From the NCBI RefSeq assembly GCF_029946515.1, contig NZ_JARZHH010000013.1, positions 62,001 through 126,000 on the forward strand: a stretch of DNA of 64,000 bases. The letters are read 5' to 3'. Positions 1 to 8,393 of this stretch are shown here, piece after piece. How positions within the stretch are numbered: position 1 is the first letter of the stretch; each line of letters begins with the position of its first letter. The notes under the pieces were generated by a model. It searched no databases. It had not been told where the DNA came from and worked only from the letters and a program-made list of their open reading frames with translations. A program made the translations under genes and the position numbers. The stretch comes from Polyangium sp. 6x1. Its GTDB lineage: Bacteria; Myxococcota_A; Polyangia; Polyangiales; Polyangiaceae.

Positions 1-55
1 TATAGGGTACGCTGAAGTGCGAACGATGCTGCTCCCTCGGGAGCGGTCTTCTCGG

Positions 56-1126
56 ATGGAACACTCTCGCATGCGGGGCCCACTGCCTGGTCGGACATCG
101 CCACGCGCGTCACGAGCGCGCGGTGCCGCTCTGCGCGGGGGATCGGCCTTCGCCCTCGGCCTCGGGCTCGTGCTCTCGTCGCCCGTCGCGCGGGCGAACG
201 ATCCGGCCGCCGCGGACGCGCTGTTCCAGGCCGCGAAGAAGCTCATGACCGAGAAGAACTTCGGCGAGGCGTGCCCGAAGTTCGACGCGAGCTACAAGCT
301 CGATCCGACGCTCGGCACGCTGCTCAACCTCGCTGATTGTTACGAGAAGCTCGGACGCACCGCGACGGCGTGGTCGACGTGGGGCGAGGCCATGGAGAAG
401 GCGCTGCGCGACGGGGACAAACGCGCTGACTTCGCCCGGAGCCGCCGCGACGCGCTCTTCCCGAAGCTGCCGAAGGTCGTCATCAACGTGCAGAACGAAG
501 TCCCGGGCGTCGACATCCTCTGGGACCAGGTGAAGCTCGCGCCCGCGGTCTTCGGCGTGGAGCTGCCCGCGGATCCGGCCGAGCACGATCTGCTCGTCCT
601 GCGTGACGACGGCATGAAGCTCAAAGAAGAGCGCGTCCGCATCACGCAGGAAGGCGCGCGCACCGAGATCTCGCTCGACATCGAGGCGCTCGACAAGGCG
701 AAGCCTCGCGAGGTGAAGCACGTCGAGCCTCCGCCTCCGCCTCCGCCGACGACGAGCAAGCAGCGCGTCGCGGGGCTCGTGGTCGGCGGCTTCGGCGTCG
801 CGGCGCTCATCGCCGCGGGCGCGCTCGAGGGCGTGGCGCTCGCCAAGCGTGGCGCCGCGAGCGATCGGTCGTCCTGCGTGAACAAGTTCTGCACGCCCGA
901 CGGGCTCGCCGCGATCTCCTCGGCGCAGACCTTCGCCGAGGCCGGGCAGTGGATCGGCCTTGGCGGCATCGTCGCCGCGGCCGTCGGCGTGACGCTCCTC
1001 ATCACGGCGCCCCCGGCGGCTCCGTCGCCGCGCCCCGCGACGGGCGTCGTCGTCCCGCGCCCGATGTGGGTGGCCCCGTGGGCCGGGCCGAACGGCGGCG
1101 GCCTCGTCGTGGGGGGCGCACTTTGA
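56..1126 (+). CDS. Exported TPR-like protein with a C-terminal membrane segment
   Basis: About 356 residues. An Arg-rich N-terminus is followed by a hydrophobic signal-like stretch ending in PVARA, pointing to export. The next region (AADALFQAAKKLMTEKNFGEAC, then LDPTLGTLLNLADCYEKLG) reads as TPR-like helical pairs. A beta-rich segment of about 80 residues follows, then a Pro-rich linker, then one strong hydrophobic helix (VAGLVVGGFGVAALIAAGAL) and a second hydrophobic stretch near the end. Several in-frame starts exist (GTG 17, ATG 26, 56, 71); 56 is a compromise and the true start is uncertain. The stop overlaps the TTG start of the next gene, so the two are probably co-transcribed. Architectures like this are common in Sorangiineae; no biochemical function can be assigned. 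Confidence 0.7.
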   Translation: MEHSRMRGPLPGRTSPRASRARGAALRGGSAFALGLGLVLSSPVARANDPAAADALFQAAKKLMTEKNFGEACPKFDASYKLDPTLGTLLNLADCYEKLGRTATAWSTWGEAMEKALRDGDKRADFARSRRDALFPKLPKVVINVQNEVPGVDILWDQVKLAPAVFGVELPADPAEHDLLVLRDDGMKLKEERVRITQEGARTEISLDIEALDKAKPREVKHVEPPPPPPPTTSKQRVAGLVVGGFGVAALIAAGALEGVALAKRGAASDRSSCVNKFCTPDGLAAISSAQTFAEAGQWIGLGGIVAAAVGVTLLITAPPAAPSPRPATGVVVPRPMWVAPWAGPNGGGLVVGGAL

Positions 1127-1725
1127 AGCGGCCCCTCGCCGCCAGGATCAGCGCAATCCTCGTCGCGTTTTGCATCGCTGGCGGGTGCGCGACCGTGCTC
1201 GACCTCGAAGGCTATCAGGACGCTGCGGGCGCGCTCTGCACGTGCCCCGGCTTCGAGCTCGTCGCGTCGTGCGCGACGCACGCGCAGGCGCGCATCACGG
1301 CCGGATCGGATGCGGAGCGCACGGCGTTCCTCGACACGTTCGAGAAGAAGCAGTGCGGCACGATCTGCGAGCACGCGGCCGAGTGTTACGCCGCGATCCC
1401 CGGCTGCAAAGGCGAGAAGCCCGGGTGCGAGTGCTGCCCGTGGAACGACTCGGTGCTCATGTGCTCGACCTCGGACACGTGCCAGACGTGCCGTACGTGC
1501 CTTCAGGTCGCGACCGAGCCGGGCGACGGTACGTTCGAATGCGCGCTCGGCCGGGGGCGGCTCAAGGAGCTGCGGGACTGCGCGTGCTCGGTGTGCACCG
1601 ACGACTGCACCGGGTTCTGCCAGAACATCGAGCTGCTCACGACCGATCCGCAGGACACGTGCCACAGCTGTCTCGAGCAGAACTGCAAGGCGCCGCTCGA
1701 CGCGTGCTTCGGTGACAAACCTTAG
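1123..1725 (+). CDS. Cys-rich lipoprotein
   Basis: About 200 residues with a TTG start that overlaps the preceding stop (TTGA). I chose it because the sequence straight after it is a lipoprotein signal (basic KRPLAAR, hydrophobic core, lipobox AGGC, Cys near residue 22) and there is no in-frame ATG before the domain. The mature part has more than 20 cysteines in CxxC and CC patterns, which suggests a disulfide-rich surface protein. The segment just after the lipid anchor (VLDLEGY...ALC) matches that of the next gene (VLDLDGY...ALC), so the two are diverged paralogues at their N-termini. Function unknown. Confidence 0.75.
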   Translation: MKRPLAARISAILVAFCIAGGCATVLDLEGYQDAAGALCTCPGFELVASCATHAQARITAGSDAERTAFLDTFEKKQCGTICEHAAECYAAIPGCKGEKPGCECCPWNDSVLMCSTSDTCQTCRTCLQVATEPGDGTFECALGRGRLKELRDCACSVCTDDCTGFCQNIELLTTDPQDTCHSCLEQNCKAPLDACFGDKP

Positions 1726-1785
1726 GGGGACTCGAACGTGCATGCCGGAGCGCCGCGTCCCGAACCTTCGCCGTCTCGAAGCGCC

Positions 1786-3048
1786 ATGAGCCGTCCCCGC
1801 CGCGTGCTCGGCGCGCTCCTCGCTTCGCTCTTCTCGTTCGGTGCCGCGAGTTGTCTCGGCGTCCTCGACCTCGACGGCTACGCCTCCGCGCCCGAGGCGC
1901 TCTGCGATCTGCTCGAGCGTTGCTACGGCGAAGCGGGCTTCGCCAAGTGCGAGGGCCACGTGAGCTCGCAGCTCGCGGTGGCGAGCGCCGAGGGCAAGGA
2001 GAGCTTCCTCGATGGGCTCTCCGGTTGCCTCGCGGATTGCAAGAGCGCGCGCCGTTGCCTCGACGTGCGCCCGATCTGTCGCGAGCCCCGGCAGAGCTGC
2101 ACGACGAACGAGCAGTGCTGCGGCTTCCTCGGCGGCTACGCCGTCTGCAGCCGGCAGAGCTGCTGCCAGACGACGGGCGTGTCCTGCACGTCCGACGTCG
2201 ACTGCTGCACCGGCAAATGCGAAGGCGATCCGCCGACCTGCGGCGGCACGCCGTGCGTCGCGCCCGGACAGCCGTGCACCGACAGCTTCGAGTGCTGCAG
2301 CGGCGTGTGCCTCGCTTCCGGCGTGTGCAGCGAAGAGACCTGCTTGCCCGACGGCTTCAACTGCATGGGCGACGTCGATTGTTGCTCGGGCCTCTGCACC
2401 GGAGGCACGTGCACCCAGCCCGTCTGCACGCAGGACGACGAGCCTTGCCTCGCGGACACCGAGTGCTGCAACGCCGCCGGCTGCGACGAGACGCTCGGCA
2501 TCTGCGGCAGCGCGGGATGCCTCCCGCTCTCGGCGCCTTGCTCTCCGACGGGGCCCGATCCGTGCTGCGGCGATCTCTTCTGCAAGCCCGGCCTCGAGCG
2601 CTGCGTGGAGCCCTCGTCGTGCACCGAGACCGGCCAGAACTGCGGCTTCGACGACGAGTGCTGCACCCTGAACTGCCAGGGCACGTGCCAGTGCGCGAAC
2701 GACGGCGAAGGCTGCTACGAGAGCTACACCTGCTGCAGCGGCTCGTGCATCAACGGCCAGTGCGCGCAGTGCAGGCAGGAGGGCAGCCCCTGCTCGAAGG
2801 CCTCGGAGTGCTGCGCGGGCATCTGCAGCGCGACGGGCACGTGCTGCAAGAACGCCGGCTGCAACCACGGCATCTGCCAGGCCGGCGAGGCGCTGACCCC
2901 GGCGAGCTGCAACGAGAGCGCGGTCGAGATCCAGTGCATCCGGGCGATCTGCGCGAACGACCCCTATTGCTGCTGCGAGACCTGGGACGACAATTGCGTC
3001 GGGCAGGTCGCCGCGGTGTGTGGTCTTTCGTGCCCCGCGCCGCTTTGA
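1786..3048 (+). CDS. Large Cys-repeat lipoprotein
   Basis: About 420 residues. The start is ATG 1786, directly before a lipoprotein signal (lipobox GAASC). The body consists of repeated Cys modules of roughly 30 residues of the type C-x6-C-x5-CC-x-G-x-C (examples: PCTDSFECCSGVC, FNCMGDVDCCSGLC), at least eight copies, resembling small disulfide-knot domains. The C-terminus carries DPYCCCETWDDNCVGQV, a Cys/Trp module that recurs at the ends of myxobacterial surface proteins. An upstream in-frame ATG at 1738 would put a non-signal extension before the lipobox and was rejected. Probably a surface-displayed structural or adhesive protein; this is inference. Confidence 0.8.
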   Translation: MSRPRRVLGALLASLFSFGAASCLGVLDLDGYASAPEALCDLLERCYGEAGFAKCEGHVSSQLAVASAEGKESFLDGLSGCLADCKSARRCLDVRPICREPRQSCTTNEQCCGFLGGYAVCSRQSCCQTTGVSCTSDVDCCTGKCEGDPPTCGGTPCVAPGQPCTDSFECCSGVCLASGVCSEETCLPDGFNCMGDVDCCSGLCTGGTCTQPVCTQDDEPCLADTECCNAAGCDETLGICGSAGCLPLSAPCSPTGPDPCCGDLFCKPGLERCVEPSSCTETGQNCGFDDECCTLNCQGTCQCANDGEGCYESYTCCSGSCINGQCAQCRQEGSPCSKASECCAGICSATGTCCKNAGCNHGICQAGEALTPASCNESAVEIQCIRAICANDPYCCCETWDDNCVGQVAAVCGLSCPAPL

Positions 3049-3172
3049 GTTTTTCCGGCCGCCCGCTGGATCTCGGCCTTCCCGCGCCGCGCCGGTTTCG
3101 TCTTTTCGGCTCCGTGGCCTGGTGCTACGCCCTCGGCGTCATGGGCCCCACCCGCACCTACCTCCGCCTCGC

Positions 3173-5302
3173 ATGACCAAGACCGGCTGGACGATGCGCC
3201 TCGGGGAGGCGTGCGTGCTCGCGCTCGCGGTCGCGGCTTTTTCGGCCGTGCCCACCGCGCTCCGGACGAGCGGCGCGGGCGGGACGCTCCTCGACGGCTT
3301 GCTCGTGGGAACGGCGGCGCTCCTGCCCGTCGTCACGCTCTCCATCGTGCTCCTGCGCGCCGCGGGGCGCGGCCTGCGGGGCGTGATCGGCGCGGGCGCC
3401 GGGCCCACGGCGGCGCTCGGGATCGCGCTCTGGATTGGCCTCGCGCTGCCGGCGCTCGCGGTCCTCGCGGGGCTGCTCAAGGCCCTCACGCACCATCGAG
3501 GCCTCGGCGGCGCCACGTTCGGCGTGCTCGGCGCGTTCGTCGTGGTCGCCTGCGCCCTCGTCGCGCGCCGCATGGTCGAGGCCGGTCAGGGCCTCGTCGC
3601 GCGTGGCGTTCGCCCGCTCTACGTCGCCGCCGGGGGCGCCGTCGTCTCGGTCCTGCCGCTCCTCGTCGTCGCGGCTTGGCTCTACCGCGCGTCGGGCGGC
3701 GCGGGCGCGTCATCCGTCAGCGCGGCGCTCGTCGACCTCGCGATCGCCGTCCTCGCGACTGCGCTCGTCGCCTCGATCGAGCTCAGCGACAGGCTCCTCA
3801 AGCTCGCCTCCGCGCTCGGCGTCCCGTTCGCGGCGGTGCTCATGATCGCGGCCTCGGCGCGGCTCGAATCGTCCCCGCCGCTCGGGCGCGCGGTGCAGGC
3901 GGGCGGGGGCCTCGCGGCCACGATGCTCTCGGCCCTCGAGCGCTGGACCGATCGCGACGGCGACGGCATGGGCGCGCACTTCGGCGGCATGGATTGCGAC
4001 GAAGGCGATCCGCGCCGCCACCCCGGCGCCGAGGACGTGCCCGGCGACGGCATCGATCAGGACTGCAGCGGCGCCGACACGCCTCGCGCCGAGCCGCCTG
4101 CCAAGGCCCCCACGACGCCCGCCTCCGCGCAGCCCCCGTCGTCGACCTCGCCCGCGCCGGCGCCGGCCCCGTCCGCGCCTGCCGAGGGAAAACCCCTCGA
4201 TCCTGCGCGCCCCGACATCCTGCTCATCACGCTCGACACCGTGCGAGCCGATCATACGAGCGCGTACGGTTACGACCAGAAGACCACGCCGCACCTCGAA
4301 GAGCTCGCCGCGCGGGGCGTCCTCTTCGAGCACGCCTATGCCACGGGCAGCGACACCCAGCGCGCCCTCGCGCCGCTCGTCTCGGGCAAACCCCTCTCGC
4401 AGACCCCGCACAACCGCCGCGAGTGGCCCACGTTGGCCGACGAGATGGACTCGGTCGCCGAGCGCATGAAGCGGGCCGGGTATGCGACGGCCGCGGTCGT
4501 CTCGTTCACGTGGCTCAGTGAGGATCGTGGCTTCGCGCAGGGCTTCGATCGGTTCGAGCCCGTCTATCGCGAGGAGCATCCCGAGCGCAGCGTCACCGGC
4601 GCGCTCGCCACGCGCGCGGCCCTCTCGGTCCTCGAAGACCTCGGCAAGAAGGACGCGCCGATCTTCCTCTGGATCCACCTCTTCGACGCGCACGAGCGTT
4701 ACCTCGAGCACGCCGGCCTGCGCTTCGGCCGTGGCCAGCCGGGCCTCTACGACGGCGAAGTCGCCTTCGTCGACAAGCAGATCGGGCAGATCGCGGCGTT
4801 CGTCTCGAAGTGGAGCCGCGCCTCGCGCGTCGCGTGGATCGTCCATGGCTCGCACGGCGAGGGCTTCGACGAGCATGGCGAGAAGGGGCACGGCTCCGAG
4901 CTGTACGAGGAGATGATCCGCGTGCCCCTCGTCATCGCCTTGCCGGGGGGACGCCCGGGTCGACATGCCGACGGCGCGGTCAGCACGCTCGACGTCGCTC
5001 CCACGGTGCTCGCCCTGGGCAATGCTCCGAGCGACGGCGTCTCGGGCGTCTCGCTTCTGCCTTACGCGCGCCTCGATTCCAACGCGCCGCGCCGTCCCCC
5101 CGTGCTCGCCCATGCCTCGAAGCGGCTCGCCTTGATCGATTGGCCGCTCAAGCTCATGGTGATCGAGCGCAAGAAGCAGAACCGCAACTTCCTCTTCGAT
5201 CTCGGGGTCGACCCGCGCGAGACGAAAGACCTGTCGGAAGGCCGTCCGGACGACGTGGCACGGCTCGTGAAGCTCGCCGCCGAGATTGCACCATCCCCCT
5301 AG
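3173..5302 (+). CDS. Polytopic membrane protein with MopE-like motif and sulfatase-fold domain
   Basis: About 709 residues. Residues 1-255 form about seven to nine membrane helices. Residues 258-303 are a MopE-type metal-binding motif (DRDGDG, DCDEGDP, HPGAED, DGIDQDCSG). After a Pro/Ala linker, an alkaline-phosphatase/sulfatase-fold domain starts near residue 345 (LLITLDTVRADHTSAYGY) and ends with NFLFDLGVDPRETKDLSE. The architecture resembles membrane-anchored sulfatases or phosphoethanolamine/phosphoglycerol transferases. Two active-site positions are unusual. The nucleophile region reads ATGSDTQRALAPLVSG, with Thr where sulfatases have Cys or Ser in CxPxR. The usual DHGE metal motif reads SHGEGFDEHG, with Ser replacing Asp. 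It may therefore be a transferase or a catalytically changed member rather than a sulfatase. The next gene is an FGE-fold protein 19 bp downstream. Confidence 0.8.
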   Translation: MTKTGWTMRLGEACVLALAVAAFSAVPTALRTSGAGGTLLDGLLVGTAALLPVVTLSIVLLRAAGRGLRGVIGAGAGPTAALGIALWIGLALPALAVLAGLLKALTHHRGLGGATFGVLGAFVVVACALVARRMVEAGQGLVARGVRPLYVAAGGAVVSVLPLLVVAAWLYRASGGAGASSVSAALVDLAIAVLATALVASIELSDRLLKLASALGVPFAAVLMIAASARLESSPPLGRAVQAGGGLAATMLSALERWTDRDGDGMGAHFGGMDCDEGDPRRHPGAEDVPGDGIDQDCSGADTPRAEPPAKAPTTPASAQPPSSTSPAPAPAPSAPAEGKPLDPARPDILLITLDTVRADHTSAYGYDQKTTPHLEELAARGVLFEHAYATGSDTQRALAPLVSGKPLSQTPHNRREWPTLADEMDSVAERMKRAGYATAAVVSFTWLSEDRGFAQGFDRFEPVYREEHPERSVTGALATRAALSVLEDLGKKDAPIFLWIHLFDAHERYLEHAGLRFGRGQPGLYDGEVAFVDKQIGQIAAFVSKWSRASRVAWIVHGSHGEGFDEHGEKGHGSELYEEMIRVPLVIALPGGRPGRHADGAVSTLDVAPTVLALGNAPSDGVSGVSLLPYARLDSNAPRRPPVLAHASKRLALIDWPLKLMVIERKKQNRNFLFDLGVDPRETKDLSEGRPDDVARLVKLAAEIAPSP

Positions 5303-5321
5303 CGAGGCGCGTCGAATCGTC

Positions 5322-6422
5322 ATGCCCGCAGAAACCTCGTCCCCGTCGCCTGCCCCCACCCCAGAGCCGACTCCGCGCGGATCGCGCACGGTTCATGCCC
5401 TCGTGGGCGCGAGCGTGCTCTCCTGCGTCGTCGCTTCCGCCGTGGGCATCGTCAAGTTCGCCGAAAAGCAGGAGCTACCGCTCTCGCTCGCGCTCGGCGC
5501 GATCCGGGGCGTGGTCCCGCGCAAGCCGACGCACGAGTGGCGCCTCGTCGGGGGCAAGCACTGGCAGATCATCGCGTCTTCCACCGAGCCGACCGAGACC
5601 ACGGACATGCTCGAAGCGAACCGCAGGTCTTGCCCGGGCGGCATGGTCGAGGTGAAGGGCACGATGAAGGTCGATCCTTCGGCGACGGCCGCCTACGACG
5701 GCAAGTCCGTCGAGGAGCTGCAGAAGAAGACCTGCACGAAGTGGATCAGCCGTGACTACCCGGAGCGCTGCGCCGAGTTCGACCGGGACCAGTGGCTCGC
5801 GCTCTCGAAGGAGCTGCCCACCAAGCCCATGCACTTCTGCATGGATCGCTTCGAGTACCCGAACCGGAAGGGCGACTATCCGGTCATCATGGTGAACTTC
5901 CACGAGGCGAGCGAGCTCTGCGCCGAGCAAGGCAAGCGCCTCTGCGACGAGCTCGAGTGGACGTTCGCCTGCGAGGGGGAAGAGGCGCAGCCCTACCCCT
6001 ACGGCTATGTGCGCGACACCGAGGCGTGCGTCATCGACAACAAGTGGCGCCCCTACAACGAGCGCGCCATGCAGCCCCGCGACGGACTCGCCGCCATGAA
6101 CGAGCTCGACCGCCTGTGGCAGGGCGTCCCTTCGGGCTCGCGACCGCGCTGCAAGAGCCCGTTCGGCATCTACGACATGACCGGCAACGTCGACGAGTGG
6201 ACCCGGAACGTCCGGACCTGGGAGCCCCACGCCTCCATCCTGAAGGGCGGCTACTGGGGCCCGGTCCGCACGCGGTGCCGGCCCTCCACGCGCTCGCACG
6301 ACGAGAACCACACGTTTTATCAGCAGGGCTTCCGCTGCTGCGCCGCCGTCGGGACCACCCTCGAGGCGAAGAGCGAAAATGCCGATCCCGCGGTCGCGCC
6401 GCTGCCGCGGGAGCTCAAGTAG
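5322..6422 (+). CDS. FGE-sulfatase-domain protein, membrane anchored
   Basis: About 366 residues from ATG 5322. A Pro/Ser-rich N-terminus precedes one hydrophobic helix (ALVGASVLSCVVASAVGIV), so the C-terminal domain is probably periplasmic or lipid-anchored. From about residue 165 the protein has the formylglycine-generating-enzyme fold: FCMDRFEYPN, NFHEASELCAEQGKRLCDE, SPFGIYDMTGNVDEWT, ILKGGYWGP, GFRCCAA. In true FGE two cysteines five residues apart bind copper. Here only the second is present (VRTRCRP) and the first position is Pro. Together with the absence of a CxPxR target in the adjacent sulfatase-like protein, this argues against classic sulfatase activation. Members of this fold also act as ligand-binding or other oxidase domains. 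The pairing with the upstream gene is likely functional, but the reaction is unknown. Confidence 0.75.
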   Translation: MPAETSSPSPAPTPEPTPRGSRTVHALVGASVLSCVVASAVGIVKFAEKQELPLSLALGAIRGVVPRKPTHEWRLVGGKHWQIIASSTEPTETTDMLEANRRSCPGGMVEVKGTMKVDPSATAAYDGKSVEELQKKTCTKWISRDYPERCAEFDRDQWLALSKELPTKPMHFCMDRFEYPNRKGDYPVIMVNFHEASELCAEQGKRLCDELEWTFACEGEEAQPYPYGYVRDTEACVIDNKWRPYNERAMQPRDGLAAMNELDRLWQGVPSGSRPRCKSPFGIYDMTGNVDEWTRNVRTWEPHASILKGGYWGPVRTRCRPSTRSHDENHTFYQQGFRCCAAVGTTLEAKSENADPAVAPLPRELK

Positions 6423-6466
6423 TCGCGGGACCTGCCTCGCCGCCCGCGCTGCCCTATCCTCGACGC

Positions 6467-7060
6467 GTGACGACCTCCTCCGCGCCCCCGCCTCCTTCGC
6501 CCGAAGGCCCCGCACCCGAGGGGCAAGGCCCCGCGCCGCGCCCGGGGCGCTGGATCGACACGCTCACGACGCTCCTCCTCGTCGCGACGGCTTGCTTCGT
6601 CGCCGTCTCCGCGACGCCTGCGCTCCTCCGCGCCGCCGGCCTCGCGCCGTTCGGTCCTTCCGGCGTGTTCCGCTCGCCCTTGCGAAGCCCCGTGGCCGAT
6701 CCGCACCCGATCGGGAGCGGGCTCGCCGACGACGAAGACGACGACGATCACGGCAGCGAACCGCTCCTCGGACCGCGCTTCGACCCGTTCCGCGATGCCC
6801 CCCGCGCTTCGGGTCGGACCGCGGACAGCGCCGAGCCCGACGAGGGCGCGCCTCGAGGGCGCATGCGCCCTGCCGTCGTGCGTCGCAAGGCGACCTTGCG
6901 CCTCTCGGCCTCGGAGGACGCCGATCCCACGGGGGAGGTCAGCGTCGGGGACTCGGTCTTCGTCGTCCGCGAGCAGGGCGAGTGGGTCCTCGTCTTGCAA
7001 ACTGGCGCCGAGGGTGTCCTCATGGGCTGGATGCAGAGGAGCCAGCTTGCGATTCGTTGA
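6467..7060 (+). CDS. Single-pass membrane protein with SH3-like domain
   Basis: About 197 residues. The proposed start is GTG 6467, the first start codon after the preceding stop that gives a short cytoplasmic Pro-rich tail. One membrane helix follows (LTTLLLVATACFVAVSATPALL), then an acidic low-complexity linker (DDEDDDDHGSE). The C-terminal 75 residues look like a bacterial SH3 domain (VVRRKATLRLSASEDADP, VGDSVFVVREQGEWVLV, GWMQRSQLAI). Such domains often bind cell-wall peptides. It lies 44 bp after the FGE-fold gene and 45 bp before guaD on the same strand. Start codon uncertain. Confidence 0.65.
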   Translation: MTTSSAPPPPSPEGPAPEGQGPAPRPGRWIDTLTTLLLVATACFVAVSATPALLRAAGLAPFGPSGVFRSPLRSPVADPHPIGSGLADDEDDDDHGSEPLLGPRFDPFRDAPRASGRTADSAEPDEGAPRGRMRPAVVRRKATLRLSASEDADPTGEVSVGDSVFVVREQGEWVLVLQTGAEGVLMGWMQRSQLAIR

Positions 7061-7105
7061 CGATCGTCGGTGTTCCGTGACGCGCGGCGCGAGAGAGGGG
7101 CGAGC

Positions 7106-8350
7106 ATGAAGCGAGCGTTTCGCGGCAGGATCATGACCGCATGTTCGGGCGGCGAGGGCCTCCGGTACCTCGACGACGGCGTCCTCGTGATCGGCGAAGA
7201 CGGCCGCATCGACGCCGTCGAACCCTGGACCGGCCCGCCGAACGGCGCCCTCGTGCGCGACGTTCGTCCGTGGCTCCTCGTGCCTGGGTTCGTCGACGCG
7301 CACCTGCATTACCCGCAGACCCGCGTCATCGGCAGCGCCACCGGCCCCCTCTTGCCGTGGCTCGAACGCACGGTCTTCCCCGAAGAAGCGCGCTTCCTCG
7401 ACGAACGCCACGCCACGGCCGTCGCCGCCGAGCTCACGCAAAGGCTCGCGGCGGCCGGCACCACCACGGCCGTCCTTTATTCGAGCTCGAACCCCGCGGC
7501 CACGCGTGTCCTCTTCGAGGCCCTCGCGCGGAGCGGCCATCGCGCCTTCGCGGGCCTGACCCTCATGGATCAGCATTGCCCCGAGCCCCTCCGCGTCGAC
7601 GCCGATCGCGCGCTCGCCGCGTGCGCCGAGCTCGTCCGCGCCTACCATGGCTTCGATCGCGGCCGCCTCTCCTTCGTGATCACCCCGCGCTTCGCGCCCA
7701 CCTGCTCGCGCGCCTTGCTCGAAGGCGCGGGCCGGCTCGCCCAGGATCACGGCCTGTTCGTCCAGACGCACGTCTCGGAGAACCCCGACGAGTGCCGCGC
7801 GGCGCTCGCCGTGCACCCGTTCGCCACGGATTACATCGACATCTACGACCGCACGGGCCTGCTCGGCGAGCGCACGCTCCTCGCGCACGCCATTCACTTC
7901 TCGCCGGACGAATGGGATCGGGTCCGCGCGCGCGGCGCTCGCATCGCGCATTGCCCCGATTCGAACTTCTTCCTCGGCAGCGGCCGCATGCTCCTCGCCG
8001 AGGCGCGCGCCCGCTCGATCCCCGTCGCGCTCGGCACGGACGTCGCTGCGGGCCGCACCTTCGACGTGCGCCGCATCATGTCCTCCACGTATGACAATGC
8101 GACGTGCGTCGGCGACTCGATCGCCCCCGAGCAGCTCTTCCGATTGGGCACGCTCGGCGGCGCGGAGGCGCTCGGCATCGCGCCCGAGACGGGCAGCCTC
8201 GAAGCGGGCAAGGACGCCGATTTCTGCGTGATCGAGCTCTCGGCCTACGTGCAGGAGCGAAGCGACGTGCTCTCGCGGATCGTGTTCAGCAGCGACACGA
8301 CGCCCGTGCGGGAGGCCTATGTGCGCGGGCGGCGGGTCGTGGGGGGGTGA
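7106..8350 (+). CDS. guaD: Guanine deaminase
   Basis: About 414 residues of the amidohydrolase superfamily; hydrolyses guanine to xanthine and ammonia in purine salvage. The match to bacterial GuaD is close along the length: PGFVDAHLHYPQTRVIGSA (metal-binding H66 and H68), TTTAVLYSS, TLMDQHCPEPL, ITPRFAPTCS, QTHVSENPDE, AHAIHF, IAHCPDSNFFLGSG and ALGTDVAAG (late metal-binding Asp). The HCPDSN motif is typical of guanine and related aminohydrolases. ATG 7106 follows a purine-rich site (GAGAGGGG). An upstream in-frame start at 7070 was rejected. The gene converges on obgE across a shared hairpin at 8371-8387. Confidence 0.93.
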   Translation: MKRAFRGRIMTACSGGEGLRYLDDGVLVIGEDGRIDAVEPWTGPPNGALVRDVRPWLLVPGFVDAHLHYPQTRVIGSATGPLLPWLERTVFPEEARFLDERHATAVAAELTQRLAAAGTTTAVLYSSSNPAATRVLFEALARSGHRAFAGLTLMDQHCPEPLRVDADRALAACAELVRAYHGFDRGRLSFVITPRFAPTCSRALLEGAGRLAQDHGLFVQTHVSENPDECRAALAVHPFATDYIDIYDRTGLLGERTLLAHAIHFSPDEWDRVRARGARIAHCPDSNFFLGSGRMLLAEARARSIPVALGTDVAAGRTFDVRRIMSSTYDNATCVGDSIAPEQLFRLGTLGGAEALGIAPETGSLEAGKDADFCVIELSAYVQERSDVLSRIVFSSDTTPVREAYVRGRRVVGG

Positions 8351-8370
8351 GCAGCGGCACGGAATGTAAG

Positions 8371-8387
8371 GGCCCGAAAAACGGGCC
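8371..8387. terminator. Hairpin between convergent guaD and obgE
   Basis: A perfect inverted repeat, GGCCCG-AAAAA-CGGGCC, lies 20 bp after the guaD stop and 6 bp before the obgE stop codon on the other strand. Position and symmetry suit a shared bidirectional terminator, although no long T-run follows on either strand. Confidence 0.6.
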
Positions 8388-8393
8388 TCCCGT

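Noticed and set aside
340-2868. An 842-codon minus-strand frame over the first three genes
   Set aside because: Ala/Arg-rich translation, no ribosome-binding site, and it overlaps three well-supported lipoprotein-type genes.
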